A stretch of DNA of 64,000 nucleotides from Pelomonas sp. Root1237 (GCF_001425055.1 NZ_LMDK01000001.1:385845-449844), one strand, 5' to 3'; counted from the stretch's first letter, positions 20,822 through 30,295 are shown. Notes: generated by a model not told the origin, from the sequence alone. A program made the numbers and translations.

Positions 20822-23800
20822 ATGGACATCTCACGCTTCTTCATCGACCGGCCGCGTTTCGCGACCGTCCTGTCCCTCTTCATCTTCCTGATCGGCGCGC
20901 TGGCCATCCCGCTGCTGCCGATCTCCGAGTACCCCGAGGTCGCGCCGCCCCAGGTTGTCGTGCGTGCCCAGTACCCCGGCGCCAACCCGCGCGTCATCGC
21001 CGAGACGGTGGCCACGCCGCTCGAGGAGCAGATCAACGGCCTCGAGAACGTTCTCTACTTCGACAGCCAGGCCACCGGCGACGGCGGCATGACGCTGACC
21101 GTCACCTTCAAAATCGGCACCCACCCGGAAGCCGCCGAGACCGCGGTGCAGAACCGCATCAACCGCGCCCTGCCGCGCCTGCCCGACATCGTGCGCCAGA
21201 TCGGCGTGACGACCGAGAAGGCCGCGTCCAACCTGACCATGGTGGTCCACCTGGTCAGCCCGGACAACTCGCGCGACGCCCTCTACCTGCGCAACTATGG
21301 CACGCTGAACGTGCGCGACGACCTGCTGCGCGTGCCCGGCATGGGCTCGGTGCTGAGCTTCGGCGCTGGCGACTACGCCATGCGCATCTGGCTGGACCCG
21401 CAAAAGCTCGCCGCGCGCAACATGACGGCGAGTGACGTCGTCGGCGCCATCCGCGAGCAGAACACGCAGGTGGCGGCCGGCGTGGTCGGCGCGTCGCCGT
21501 CGCCCAAGGGCACGGATTTCCAGCTCGCCATCAACGCGCAGGGCCGCCTCGTCAGCGAGGAAGAGTTCGGCGACGTCGTCGTGCGCAGCGAGCCCAAGAC
21601 CGGTGCCCTGGTGCGCGTGAAGGACGTCGGCCGCGTCGAGATCAGCGCCAACACCTATGCGCTGCGCAGCCTGCTGAACAACAAGGAAGCCGCGGCCATC
21701 GCCATCTTCCAGGCGCCGGGCTCCAACGCGCTGGCCATCTCGGACAACGTGCGCAAGACCATGGAGAGGCTCAAGCCCAGCTTCCCCAAGGGTGTGGACT
21801 ACGCCATCGTCTATGACCCGACACGCTTCGTGCAGACCAGCATCGAAAAGGTCGTGCACACGCTGTTCGAGGCCGTCGGCCTGGTCGTGCTGGTCGTCAT
21901 CATCTTCCTGCAGACCTGGCGCGCCTCCATCATCCCGCTGGTGGCCGTGCCGGTGTCCATCATCGGCACCTTCGCCGTGCTGCTGTTGCTCGGGTTCTCC
22001 ATCAACACGCTGACGCTGTTCGGCCTCGTGCTGGCCATCGGCATCGTCGTGGACGACGCCATCGTCGTGGTCGAGAACGTCGAGCGCAACATCCAGGACG
22101 GCCTGACGCCGCATGCGGCCACCGTCAAGGCCATGCAGGAGGTCTCGGGCCCCATCATCGCCATCGCCCTGGTGCTGTGCGCGGTGTTCATCCCGCTGAC
22201 CCTGGTGCCGGGCCTGTCGGGCCAGTTCTACAAGCAGTTCGCCGTCACCATCGCCATCTCGACGGTGATCTCGGCCTTCAACTCGCTGACGTTGTCGCCG
22301 GCGCTGGCCGCCATCCTGCTGCGCCCGCATGACGCGCCCAAGGACGCGCTGATGCGCGGCATGGACAAGGTGTTCGGCCGCTTCTTCAACTGGTTCAACC
22401 GCTTCTTCCACCGCCGCTCGGAAGACTACGGCCGTGGCGTCACCGGCATCCTGAAGCGCAAGTCGCTCGCGCTGGTCGTCTATGCGCTGCTGCTCGGCGC
22501 CACGGCCCTGCTGCTGGCGCGCATCCCCAGCGGCTTCGTGCCTGCGCCGGACAAGCAGTACCTGATCGGCATTGCCCAACTGCCGGCTGGAGCCAGCCTG
22601 GACCGCACCGAGGAAGTCATCCGCCGCATGAGCGAGATCGCGCTGAAGGTGCCCGGCATCAAGGACTCGGTGGCCTTCCCCGGCCTGTCCAGCGCCGGGT
22701 TCTCGGCAGCGCCCAACGAGGGCATCGTCTTCTTCGGCCTGGAGAGCTTTGACGAGCGCACCTCGCATGAAAAGAGCAAGGAGGCCATCCTCGGCAAGGT
22801 CAACGGCGCCATCCAGCAGATCCAGGGCGCGCGCATGTTCGTCGTGCCACCGCCGCCGGTCGACGGGCTGGGCATTGCCGGCGGCTTCAAGGTGCAGGTG
22901 CAGGACCGCAGCAGCCAGGGCGAACAGGCCCTGTATGGCGCCGTCTGGGGCACGCTGGGCCAGATCTACGGCAACCAGAACACCTCCATCGGCCAGCCGT
23001 ATTCCAACTACGACATCAACGTGCCGCAGCTGTTCGCCAACGTCGACCGCGTCAAGGCAAAGCAGATGGGCGTGCCGCTCGCGTCCATCTACGACACGCT
23101 GCAGATCAACCTCGGCTCGCTGTACGTCAACGACTTCACCAAGTTCGGCAAGACCTACCAGGTCATCGTGCAGGCCGACGCGCCCTTCCGCGCCAAGGCC
23201 GAGGACGTCGTCCAGCTCAAGACCCGCAACGGTGTCGGCGACATGGTGCCTCTGGGTTCGCTGATGAGCGTCGAGCCGACCTTCGGCCCGACGCGCGTGA
23301 CGCGCTACAACGGCTTCCCGTCGGCCGACGTCAACGGGGCGCCCAAGCCGGGCTTCTCCAGCGGCCAGGCCGAAGCCGAGATCGAGACCCTGCTGAAGAA
23401 CCTGCCGCGCGGCTTCGGCTATGAGTTCACCGAGCTCAGCTACCAGGACCGCCTGACCCGCAGCGTCAACGTGCCGGTGCTCAACGTGCAGATCCCGACG
23501 CTCGCCGCGGTGCTGCTGTTCTCGGTGCTGCTCGTCATCCTGGTACTGGCTGCCCAGTACGAGAGCTGGAGCCTGCCGCTGGCCATCATCCTGATCGTGC
23601 CGATGTGCATCCTGTCGGCGCTGTTCGGCGTCTGGCTGTCGCACTTTCCGCCGTTCGGGCAGGCGGGGGACCTGAACATCTTCACGCAAGTGGCTCTCGT
23701 CGTGCTGGTCGGCCTGGCGTGCAAGAACGCCATCCTGATCGTCGAGTTCGCCAAGGAGCTGGAAGAGCAGGGCAAGACCATCCGCGAGGCCGTCATCGAG

Positions 23801-24109
23801 GCCTGCCGCCTGCGGCTGCGCCCCATCCTGATGACGTCCATCGCCTTTTGCGCCGGCGTCATCCCGCTGATCCTGGGCAGCGGCGCGGGCAGCGAGATGC
23901 GCCGTGCCATGGGCATCGCGGTGTTCGCCGGCATGCTGGGCGTGACGCTGTTCGGCATCTTCCTGACACCGGTCTTCTACAGCCTGCTGCGCGCCAGCAC
24001 CCAGAAGCGTCGCGCCCGCGCCGCCACGGTGCGAGCCCAGATCGACGCTTCCGCGCATGCCTTCCATCCCGGCATCGACGATGCTGCACCCAAGAAGGAG
24101 GGCCACTGA
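20822..24109 (+). CDS. RND multidrug efflux transporter, HAE1 family (MexF/BpeF-like)
   Basis: A 1095-residue inner-membrane proton-driven drug pump. It starts MDISRFFIDRPRFATVLSLF and has 12 membrane helices, two large periplasmic loops, and the TM4 proton-relay Asp pair in AIGIVVDDAIVVVENVERN. PISEYPEVAPPQVVVRAQYP, ATPLEEQINGLENVLYFDSQ and QTWRASIIPLVAVPVSIIG most closely recall the MexF/BpeF branch (substrates there: chloramphenicol, fluoroquinolones, trimethoprim). Substrate here is inference. Eighteen bases after the adaptor, one base before the outer-membrane gene. Confidence 0.96.
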   Translation: MDISRFFIDRPRFATVLSLFIFLIGALAIPLLPISEYPEVAPPQVVVRAQYPGANPRVIAETVATPLEEQINGLENVLYFDSQATGDGGMTLTVTFKIGTHPEAAETAVQNRINRALPRLPDIVRQIGVTTEKAASNLTMVVHLVSPDNSRDALYLRNYGTLNVRDDLLRVPGMGSVLSFGAGDYAMRIWLDPQKLAARNMTASDVVGAIREQNTQVAAGVVGASPSPKGTDFQLAINAQGRLVSEEEFGDVVVRSEPKTGALVRVKDVGRVEISANTYALRSLLNNKEAAAIAIFQAPGSNALAISDNVRKTMERLKPSFPKGVDYAIVYDPTRFVQTSIEKVVHTLFEAVGLVVLVVIIFLQTWRASIIPLVAVPVSIIGTFAVLLLLGFSINTLTLFGLVLAIGIVVDDAIVVVENVERNIQDGLTPHAATVKAMQEVSGPIIAIALVLCAVFIPLTLVPGLSGQFYKQFAVTIAISTVISAFNSLTLSPALAAILLRPHDAPKDALMRGMDKVFGRFFNWFNRFFHRRSEDYGRGVTGILKRKSLALVVYALLLGATALLLARIPSGFVPAPDKQYLIGIAQLPAGASLDRTEEVIRRMSEIALKVPGIKDSVAFPGLSSAGFSAAPNEGIVFFGLESFDERTSHEKSKEAILGKVNGAIQQIQGARMFVVPPPPVDGLGIAGGFKVQVQDRSSQGEQALYGAVWGTLGQIYGNQNTSIGQPYSNYDINVPQLFANVDRVKAKQMGVPLASIYDTLQINLGSLYVNDFTKFGKTYQVIVQADAPFRAKAEDVVQLKTRNGVGDMVPLGSLMSVEPTFGPTRVTRYNGFPSADVNGAPKPGFSSGQAEAEIETLLKNLPRGFGYEFTELSYQDRLTRSVNVPVLNVQIPTLAAVLLFSVLLVILVLAAQYESWSLPLAIILIVPMCILSALFGVWLSHFPPFGQAGDLNIFTQVALVVLVGLACKNAILIVEFAKELEEQGKTIREAVIEACRLRLRPILMTSIAFCAGVIPLILGSGAGSEMRRAMGIAVFAGMLGVTLFGIFLTPVFYSLLRASTQKRRARAATVRAQIDASAHAFHPGIDDAAPKKEGH

Positions 24110-24110
24110 A

Positions 24111-25523
24111 ATGCTCGCCCGCCTGACCCCCCTCGCCGCCGCTTCCGCCGCCATCCTGCTGGCCGGATGCGCCGCGCCCGGCCTCTCCTCCGGACCGCAG
24201 AACCTGGCGCCCGCGAGCTTCGCTCAGTTGCCTGCCATCGAGGCCGGGGCCAATCCTGGCGCCGCGACCATGACCGCCGCCTTCGTCGACAGCGCCCAGC
24301 TGCAGCGCGTCGTCGACGAGGTGCTGGCCAACAACCGGGACCTGCGTGCCGCTGCCGCGCGGCTGAAGCAGGCAGAAGCCTTTGCGACGGCCGCCGGTGC
24401 CCAGCGCTTCCCGACCGTGGGCCTGGGCGCCAGCGCCAGCCGCCAGCGCGCGCCCAACGAGCAGGGCGTGTTCAACAACTTCACCAGTTACGGCGTCAAT
24501 GCGACGGCGGGCTGGGAGGTGGACCTGTGGGGCCGCGCCGCATCCAACGCCCGGGCCGCCAGCTATGACGCCGAAGGCGCAGCGCTCGATCGTGACGCCG
24601 CCCAGCTCAGCCTGGCCGGTACGGCGCTGAACCTGCAGACCCAGCTCATCGGCCTCGGCCACCGCCTGAATCTGGCCAAGGAGACCCTGGTCGTGCAGAA
24701 CCAGCTGCTCGATCTGGTGAAGGCCCGCGTCGGCGCCGGCCGCGGCACCGCGCTGGACCAGGCCCGCGCTGAAGCCTTGGTGGCGCAGACCTCGGCCAGC
24801 GTCCCGGCGCTGCGCAACGCGGCCTGCCTCACGCGGCTGCAGCTCGACGTGCTGCGCGGCCAGCCGCCAGCCGACTGCGACAAGGCCGACAGCGACCCCT
24901 TGCCCGCCATGCCCGAGCCCCGCCTCATCAGCTTGGGGCAGCTGCCTGACCCCGCCGGCCTGTTGGCGCAACGCCCTGACGTGAAGGCCGCCGCCGTGCG
25001 CGCCCAGGCTGCCGCATCACGCGCTCATGTCGCCTGGGCCGCGCGCTGGCCCAGCCTGGGCCTGACCGGCCAGATCGGCTGGAGCGCCGGCAGCGCCGGT
25101 GACCTGTTCAAGAGCGGCACGCAGATCCACAGCCTTGCCGCGGCGCTGAACTGGAACTTCCTCGACTTCGGCGCTCGCAAGGCCGAGGAGGGCGCGGCTC
25201 GCGCTGGCTACGAGGCTGCTGTCGCCGGTGCCGAGCAGGCCCAGCTGACGGCCCTGCAGGACGCCCAGGGCAGCCTGTCGACGCTGCGCGAGACGGAGCT
25301 TCAGGCCGCGGCCCAGGCCACCGCCGCCGACGCGACGCGGCGTGCCCGCGAACTGGCCTTGAAGCGCTACGAGGCCGGCGTGACCGACTTCTACGCGCTG
25401 CTCAGCGTCGAGCAGGAGCGCCTGGCAGCGGCAGACGCGCTGATCCAGGTACAGACCCAGCGCGCCGCCGCCCTGTTGGGCGTGCACAAGGCGTTCTCGG
25501 CCCGCTTGACGGTGGCGCAGTAG
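24111..25523 (+). CDS. RND efflux outer-membrane factor (NodT/OprN family lipoprotein)
   Basis: A 470-residue TolC-fold channel. It has a lipoprotein signal with lipobox LLAGC, two outer-membrane efflux repeats (LRAAAARLKQAEAFATAAG with NNFTSYGVNATAGWEVDLWG, then the second half from about residue 290 with LNWNFLDFGARKAEEGAARA), and a helical C-terminus. The start at 24111 has AAGGAGGG upstream, inside the pump gene's last codons. Completes a MexEF-OprN-like system. Confidence 0.95.
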   Translation: MLARLTPLAAASAAILLAGCAAPGLSSGPQNLAPASFAQLPAIEAGANPGAATMTAAFVDSAQLQRVVDEVLANNRDLRAAAARLKQAEAFATAAGAQRFPTVGLGASASRQRAPNEQGVFNNFTSYGVNATAGWEVDLWGRAASNARAASYDAEGAALDRDAAQLSLAGTALNLQTQLIGLGHRLNLAKETLVVQNQLLDLVKARVGAGRGTALDQARAEALVAQTSASVPALRNAACLTRLQLDVLRGQPPADCDKADSDPLPAMPEPRLISLGQLPDPAGLLAQRPDVKAAAVRAQAAASRAHVAWAARWPSLGLTGQIGWSAGSAGDLFKSGTQIHSLAAALNWNFLDFGARKAEEGAARAGYEAAVAGAEQAQLTALQDAQGSLSTLRETELQAAAQATAADATRRARELALKRYEAGVTDFYALLSVEQERLAAADALIQVQTQRAAALLGVHKAFSARLTVAQ

Positions 25524-25625
25524 TCAACCCGTATCGGTTGCCCATGGTGCTGGGCGCCATCTGCAACCCACAAAGCCCGGGTATTGCGGGCCGAGCGCCG
25601 GGCCGCTCCCAAGGCGGCCCGCACT

Positions 25626-25677
25626 GGCGATGTGCTTGCGGCTCGATGCCGCAAGCATCGCCGTCCCCTCGGGGGAC
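25626..25677. repeat. Two adjacent GC-rich hairpins after the efflux operon
   Basis: The first hairpin spans 25626-25662. GGCGAT plus GCTTGCGGC pairs with GCCGCAAGC plus ATCGCC, a 15-pair stem with a two-base bulge and loop TCGAT. The second is GTCCCC (25663-25668) pairing with GGGGAC (25672-25677). No T-run follows, so they are not classical terminators. They could be Rho-linked 3' ends or remnants of a dispersed repeat. The surrounding 209-base gap (25524-25732) holds no gene that I can support. Confidence 0.6.
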
Positions 25678-25732
25678 CGACCAGACTCGCTCGCGTTCAG
25701 CGACGCGAGGATGGGCGAGGGGCAGGTCCGCT

Positions 25733-26197
25733 TCAGGCCGCCGCAGTGGCCGGCCCGGCCGAGTTCTTGCGCCAGCGCCACCACAACAGGCCCAGGCCGG
25801 CGAGGAACATGACTGCGCCGATCCAGCGGGTTTCGCTGGTGTTGTCCTGCATGTCGGCCAAGCGCACGACGCTGGGTTCATTGGGCAGGTAGCGCACCTT
25901 GACCATGGGGTCGGCCTTGCCGTCCTTCATGGCCTGGCCCTGTTGTTGAGGCAGGCCGATCTCGGCGTTGACCAGGTTGCCGGCCTCCGTCTTGAAGACG
26001 ATGTGGCCGCGGAAACCGCTCTCCGAGCCGCTGCGCTTCTTGCGCCACTCGATGCTTTCCACGGTGGCGGTGGTCTCGCGGCCATTGGCCTGCAGGCGCT
26101 TGATGTCGCGCGAGTCGTTTGCGCCGCTGAACATCACGTAGGGGCCGCCGATCAGCAATGCCAGCACCATGACCCAGGACCTGAGACTTTCCAACAT
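25733..26197 (-). CDS. DUF3592-type membrane protein
   Basis: 154 residues with one membrane helix at each end (VMVLALLIGGPYVMFSGAND and WIGAVMFLAGLGLLWWRWR) and a beta-rich extracytoplasmic domain between them. ATATVESIEWRKKRSGSES and VKVRYLPNEPSVVRL are typical of DUF3592, a family of unknown role. Start: ATG 26197 directly follows an in-frame GTG at 26200; AAGGGA lies about nine bases upstream. It stands alone between the efflux and lipid-transport operons. Confidence 0.85.
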   Translation of the reverse strand: MLESLRSWVMVLALLIGGPYVMFSGANDSRDIKRLQANGRETTATVESIEWRKKRSGSESGFRGHIVFKTEAGNLVNAEIGLPQQQGQAMKDGKADPMVKVRYLPNEPSVVRLADMQDNTSETRWIGAVMFLAGLGLLWWRWRKNSAGPATAAA

Positions 26198-26327
26198 CAC
26201 ACACTCCCTTGGCGCCCTCGGGCGGCCCGGGCGCGGTTCTTTTTTAAACGAGGCAGCCGCCCCTGCGGCCGCTATTGTTTCCGCGCCGGCCGCGCGATCG
26301 CCTCAGGGTCTCCCTGAAGTGACGGGT

Positions 26328-26951
26328 TCAGGAGGCCGCGACCATGCGTGCGGCCAGCTCCAGGATGCTGCGACGGTAAGCGTCGGCCAGTGCATCGGCG
26401 TTCGCCGCGCACGGGACGGTCAGCTCGGCGGCGCCGGCGGCAGGCAGGGCGGTATTGATCGGCGCGTGCAGCGGGGCCCAGCGCCAGCGCGCGCGCAGCG
26501 TCAGCTGCAGGCCACCGCCATCCTGGCGAGCCAGCCATTCATCGACCTGCACGACCAGGCGCAGCGACTCCGCGCCGTTGTCGGGCTGCGACTTGGCGCC
26601 CAACGTGACCGGGTAGGGCTGGCGCAGCCGCCCCAGGTCCTCGGCCAGCACGCGTGGCAGCGCGTCACGCAGCGGCTCGGCCCAGCGCGCCTCGGGCCAG
26701 GGCCTCAGGCCCGCGCTGCCCTCGGCAACCAGGATCTCGTCGCGGTCCAGCAGTTCGGGCAGCGCGATCTGCGGGCTCAGCACCCAGGCGCGGCCATCCT
26801 GGCCGGGTTTGGCACTGGCCGGCAGGGGCGGCGTGCTGGTCAGGCCATAGAGGCGGCGCGGCGGCGCGTCGCGCGTGGCGCATCCGGCCAGGGTGGCCGC
26901 GGCCAGCAGGCCCAGGACCAGGTCTCGGCGGTGCAGGGCGATCGGCTTCAT
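26328..26951 (-). CDS. ABC-transport auxiliary lipoprotein (PqiC-like)
   Basis: 207 residues with a signal peptide and lipobox LAGC (LLAAATLAGCATRD). The rest fits the PqiC/ABC-auxiliary fold: LYGLTSTPPLPA, LPELLDRDEILVAEGSAGLR, RWAEPLRDALPRVLAEDLGR, LRLVVQVDEW. Known role: outer-membrane lipoprotein partner of an MCE-domain protein in lipid transport. Its ATG overlaps the stop of the MCE gene (ATGA), so it is the last gene of a tightly coupled operon. Confidence 0.9.
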   Translation of the reverse strand: MKPIALHRRDLVLGLLAAATLAGCATRDAPPRRLYGLTSTPPLPASAKPGQDGRAWVLSPQIALPELLDRDEILVAEGSAGLRPWPEARWAEPLRDALPRVLAEDLGRLRQPYPVTLGAKSQPDNGAESLRLVVQVDEWLARQDGGGLQLTLRARWRWAPLHAPINTALPAAGAAELTVPCAANADALADAYRRSILELAARMVAAS

Positions 26952-27988
26952 CGTGCGGGCTCCGGTGCAGGCGTGGTGTCGGGCTTGCGGCCGCGCAGCA
27001 GCGCCTCGGGTTGCGCGTCCAGCGTGTTGGCGAGCTGGCGCAAGGCCCGCGCCGCTTGCGACAAGTCGCGCATCGTGCGCTCGGTCTGCTGCAGCAAGGG
27101 GCCATCGCTGCTCGCGGCCTCCTGCAGCGAGGCGCTGGCGCGGCTCAGCTCTGCGAGGGCCCGTTGCAGGTCCCGCATGACCGGGCCGTTCGGGTCGAGC
27201 ACGGCACTGGCCTTGTCGGCGCCCACGCCCACCTTGTCAGCCGCGCCGGACACCTTGTCGCCAGCTCTATCCACACTGGCCATGGCGCGTTCGGCGCTGC
27301 GCGTCAGCGGCGCGGCGCGCTGTTCCAGCTGCGCGGCCAGCTTGCGCGCGTGGCCCGCGGTGGCCGCGAAGTCCTTCAGGCCCTGCTTCAGCTCGGGCGC
27401 TGCGATCAGCGAGCGAGCAGAATTTGCGATCTGGCTCAGGTCATCGAGGACCTTGCGCAGGTCCACGCTCTCGAGCTGGTTCTTCAGCGCCTGGAAGGCG
27501 GTTGCAACGGTCGGGATCTCCGTCATGTCGCCGCGAAAGCCCCCGCGCAGCGTGCCGCGCTGCTTGGTGCGGATGTCCAGGTCGATATAGAGCTGGCCGG
27601 TCAGCAGGCTTTGCGTGCCGAGTTGGGCGCTCAGGCCGCGCTTGATGAGGGCAGGCAAGGCGTGGCCGATGTCGTCGCTGTCGTTGCGGCCGTTCAGGCC
27701 GCGCACGGCGTCGGCATCCAGCTGGGCAACGACGGGGATGGCGAAGCTGTCGGTTTCCCTGTCGTAGTGCACGCTGATGTCGGTCACGTCGCCGATGCGC
27801 ACGCCACGGAACACCACCGGCGCGCCCTTCTGCAGCCCGAACACCGAGCCGGAGAAGAACATCACGACGCGTTGCGGCTGCTTGAACCAGTGCTGGCCCG
27901 GCAGCACGACGAGGGCCACGGCGAACAGGGCCAGCGCACCGACGACGAAGGCGCCGATGGCCAGGGGGCTGGCGCGGCGGCGCTTCAC
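26948..27988 (-). CDS. MCE-domain lipid-binding protein (MlaD family)
   Basis: 346 residues. It has a single N-terminal membrane helix (AIGAFVVGALALFAVALVVL), the MCE domain (FFSGSVFGLQKGAPVVFRGV, IGDVTDISV), then a long helical region with regular Ala/Leu spacing (residues about 190-320). Such a region may form a tube or coiled coil toward the outer membrane. The GTG start at 27988 overlaps the ATPase stop (GTGA). MCE proteins bind phospholipid in the periplasm next to MlaE/MlaF. Confidence 0.93.
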   Translation of the reverse strand: MKRRRASPLAIGAFVVGALALFAVALVVLPGQHWFKQPQRVVMFFSGSVFGLQKGAPVVFRGVRIGDVTDISVHYDRETDSFAIPVVAQLDADAVRGLNGRNDSDDIGHALPALIKRGLSAQLGTQSLLTGQLYIDLDIRTKQRGTLRGGFRGDMTEIPTVATAFQALKNQLESVDLRKVLDDLSQIANSARSLIAAPELKQGLKDFAATAGHARKLAAQLEQRAAPLTRSAERAMASVDRAGDKVSGAADKVGVGADKASAVLDPNGPVMRDLQRALAELSRASASLQEAASSDGPLLQQTERTMRDLSQAARALRQLANTLDAQPEALLRGRKPDTTPAPEPAR

Positions 27989-28761
27989 GCGGCTTCCTTC
28001 TGCGGTTCGTACTGGCCACGGGTCAGGAACTCGCGCACCGGTTCGGGCCCTTGGTCTCGCAGCTCTGCCGGCGGTCCGAGCGCCGTGGCCGTGTGCGCCT
28101 CGACGTCGAGAAAGAGCACGCGGTCGGCCACGGCAAACAGGCTCTCCAGTTCGTGCGTGACGAGCACGATGGCCGAGCCGACATCGTTTTTCAGCTGCTT
28201 GATGAGGTCGTCCAGCCGCGCCGAGGTCAGCGGGTCCAGGCCGGCCGAGGGCTCGTCCAGGCACAGCAGCGGCGGGTCCAGCATCAGCGCGCGGGCAATG
28301 GCCGCGCGCTTTCGCATGCCACCCGACAGCGCGGCCGGTTCGGCGTCGAAGGTGTCAGGGTCGTTCAAACCTGCCAGGGCGAGCTTGAAGCGGGCCTGGC
28401 GCTCGCGCTCGGCCTCGTCCAGCTCGGTGTACAGCTCCAGCGGCAGCATCATGTTTTCGCCGACGGTCATGCTGCTCCACAGCGCGCCGGCCTGGAAGGC
28501 CACGCCGATCTCGCGCCGCGGCGGATCGTCGCCGTGCACATCGCGTTCCTTGCCGCCGGCCGTCCACAGCACGCGGCCGGTCTGCGGCGTCTGCAGCCCG
28601 ATCATGTGGCGCAGCAGTGTGCTCTTGCCGCAGCCGCTGGCGCCGACTATGGCGAGCACCTCACCCGCCTTGACCTCGAAGTTCAGGCCATGCTGCAACT
28701 CCTTGCCGCCGGCGTGCAGGCTGAGGTTCTCGACACGCATCAGGACCTCGCCCTTGTCCAT
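27985..28761 (-). CDS. Lipid-transport ABC ATPase (MlaF family)
   Basis: A 258-residue cytoplasmic ATPase. Walker A is GASGCGKST, the signature LSGGMRKRAAIARAL, Walker B LLCLDEPSAGLD, and the switch His is in LVTHEL. The start at 28761 shares one base with the permease stop (TGATG). A much longer frame that runs upstream is only the shadow of the permease gene. It powers movement of phospholipid through the permease encoded just upstream. Confidence 0.95.
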   Translation of the reverse strand: MDKGEVLMRVENLSLHAGGKELQHGLNFEVKAGEVLAIVGASGCGKSTLLRHMIGLQTPQTGRVLWTAGGKERDVHGDDPPRREIGVAFQAGALWSSMTVGENMMLPLELYTELDEAERERQARFKLALAGLNDPDTFDAEPAALSGGMRKRAAIARALMLDPPLLCLDEPSAGLDPLTSARLDDLIKQLKNDVGSAIVLVTHELESLFAVADRVLFLDVEAHTATALGPPAELRDQGPEPVREFLTRGQYEPQKEAA

Positions 28762-29897
28762 CAGATGTCTAGCCTTTGGAAGATGACGGTCAGCGCCGAG
28801 GCAGCCACCACCATCCAGACGATGGCCTGCACGACCGCCGCCGTCGTCGCCTCGCCCACTGCCTGGGCGCTGCGACCGGCATTCAGCCCCTGGCGGCAGC
28901 CGGCCAGTGCCACCAGCACCGCATACACACTGCCCTTGAGCAGGCCGACGAAGAGGTCCCAGCCTTCCAGCGCCTCGCGCGTCGTCGCCAGATAGGCGGC
29001 GGCCGGCACGTCGTAGAGCACGACGGCCACACCGCAGCCCACGGCCAGGCCGGCGGCGCCTGCGCACAGCGTCAACAGCGGGCCGGTGACGAGCAGGGCC
29101 AGCATGCGCGGCAGCACCAGATGCTCGACCGGGTCCACGCCCAGCGTCGTCAGCGCGTCGATCTCCTCGCCGGCGCGCATGCTGCCGATCTGGGCCGCGA
29201 AGGCCGCACCCACGCGGCCGGCCAGCACGATGCCGACGACGAGGGCCGCGATCTCGCGCACCACGCCGACGGTGACGAGATTGGCGATGTAGCTCTGCGC
29301 GCCGAAGCGCTTCAGCTGCTCGGCGCCCATGTAGGCCACGATCAGCCCCACCAGCGAACTGACCAGCAGCACGATGGGCAGGCTGCGCGGGCCGGTCTGC
29401 TCGATCTGCCACAGCCAGTCGCTCATGCGCATAGCGCTCTTGCCCCGCGCCAGCCGGCCGACGGCGCCCAGCATGTCGCCGACGAAGACCAGGGTCTTGC
29501 GCCATTCGGGCTCGGCCTGAGGCTCATCATCGGCGGCTGGTTTCTTCTTCTGCGCGGCCTCGGTCTTGGGCAGGCTGAGCGACAGCAGCGGCTGCAGGCC
29601 ACGCGGCAGGCCAGCCAGGTCCAGTTGCACGCCGCCTCGCGCCAGCGGCGCCAGCAGCTGCCACAGCGCGCCGGCCAGTGGCGGTTGCCAGTGCGACAGC
29701 GCCGAGCTGTCAAAGCCCAGCCGTGTGCTCGCCGCCACCGGCAACTCGGCGGGCGGTTTGGGCAGCGCCACATCGGCGCCGTCGCCCGCCAGCACCAGGC
29801 GCCACTGAGGGCCTTCGCCTTCCCAATGCGCCTTGCCCTCGCCGGTGCTTGCGGTGTCGGCGGGCGGAGGCAGTGAGGCAGCAGGGGTGGAGGACAT
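28761..29897 (-). CDS. Lipid-transport ABC permease with N-terminal STAS-like domain (MlaE family)
   Basis: 378 residues. The C-terminal 240 are a standard MlaE permease (FGAQSYIANLVTVGVVREIA, GRVGAAFAAQIGSMRAGEEI, DALTTLGVDPVEHLVLPRML). The first 130 or so residues form a STAS-like domain (WRLVLAGDGADVALP, LGFDSSALSHWQPPLAGALW), which E. coli provides as the separate protein MlaB. Start ATG 29897 is the best family fit; AGGGGTGGAGG lies upstream. First gene of the E-F-D-PqiC operon, divergent from two tiny genes. Confidence 0.92.
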   Translation of the reverse strand: MSSTPAASLPPPADTASTGEGKAHWEGEGPQWRLVLAGDGADVALPKPPAELPVAASTRLGFDSSALSHWQPPLAGALWQLLAPLARGGVQLDLAGLPRGLQPLLSLSLPKTEAAQKKKPAADDEPQAEPEWRKTLVFVGDMLGAVGRLARGKSAMRMSDWLWQIEQTGPRSLPIVLLVSSLVGLIVAYMGAEQLKRFGAQSYIANLVTVGVVREIAALVVGIVLAGRVGAAFAAQIGSMRAGEEIDALTTLGVDPVEHLVLPRMLALLVTGPLLTLCAGAAGLAVGCGVAVVLYDVPAAAYLATTREALEGWDLFVGLLKGSVYAVLVALAGCRQGLNAGRSAQAVGEATTAAVVQAIVWMVVAASALTVIFQRLDI

Positions 29898-30082
29898 GAC
29901 GACCCATGCTCTGCCGCGCCGTCTTGCCAGTGGCCCGGACGCCGACTGCGCGCTTTGTAGGACGGCGCGCCGCCGCGACCGCCCTGTCGGCCTGCGCCGA
30001 CAGGGTGAAGGCGGCCTGGATGACCGCGACCGCTGCGCTCGTCGCCGAAAGTTGTTCAACTGAACTTCTTCCGGAGCCCGCG

Positions 30083-30295
30083 ATGAAATCCACCTCCAAA
30101 AGCCCGACCCAGGGCGACGGTCTGCAGGGCGAAGGCAATTACGACGCCGCGCGCCGCCACCGCGAGTCCGCCGAGAAGTTCGTGAAAAGCGGCGGTGTGG
30201 AACCAGCCGCCCGCGAGGCCGCGCCGCGCAGCATCGACGAGGCCCGCGAGATGCGCGACGCCGAGCAGGCTGGCAAGAGCCACGCCAGGCGATGA
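30083..30295 (+). CDS. Small hydrophilic protein of unknown function
   Basis: 70 residues, strongly charged, with no membrane segment, Cys or Trp. NYDAARRHRESAEKFVKSGG and VEPAAREAAPRSIDEAREMR recall a short conserved Burkholderiales family without assigned role. CCGGAG precedes ATG 30083. Its stop overlaps the next start (ATGA), so the two are made together. Composition suggests a soluble, partly disordered protein of the stress-response kind; this is inference only. Confidence 0.75.
   Translation: MKSTSKSPTQGDGLQGEGNYDAARRHRESAEKFVKSGGVEPAAREAAPRSIDEAREMRDAEQAGKSHARR

Noticed and set aside
20831-24154. A 1107-codon open frame on the minus strand
   Set aside because: It lies exactly opposite the RND pump gene and is rich in His, Gln and Arg, as expected from the antisense of a high-GC gene. 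The plus-strand protein has full family motifs.
26240-26272. Stem GCGGCCGC/GCGGCTGC after the lipid-transport operon
   Set aside because: On the minus strand it is followed by CTCGTTTAAAA rather than a T-run, so terminator status is unclear.
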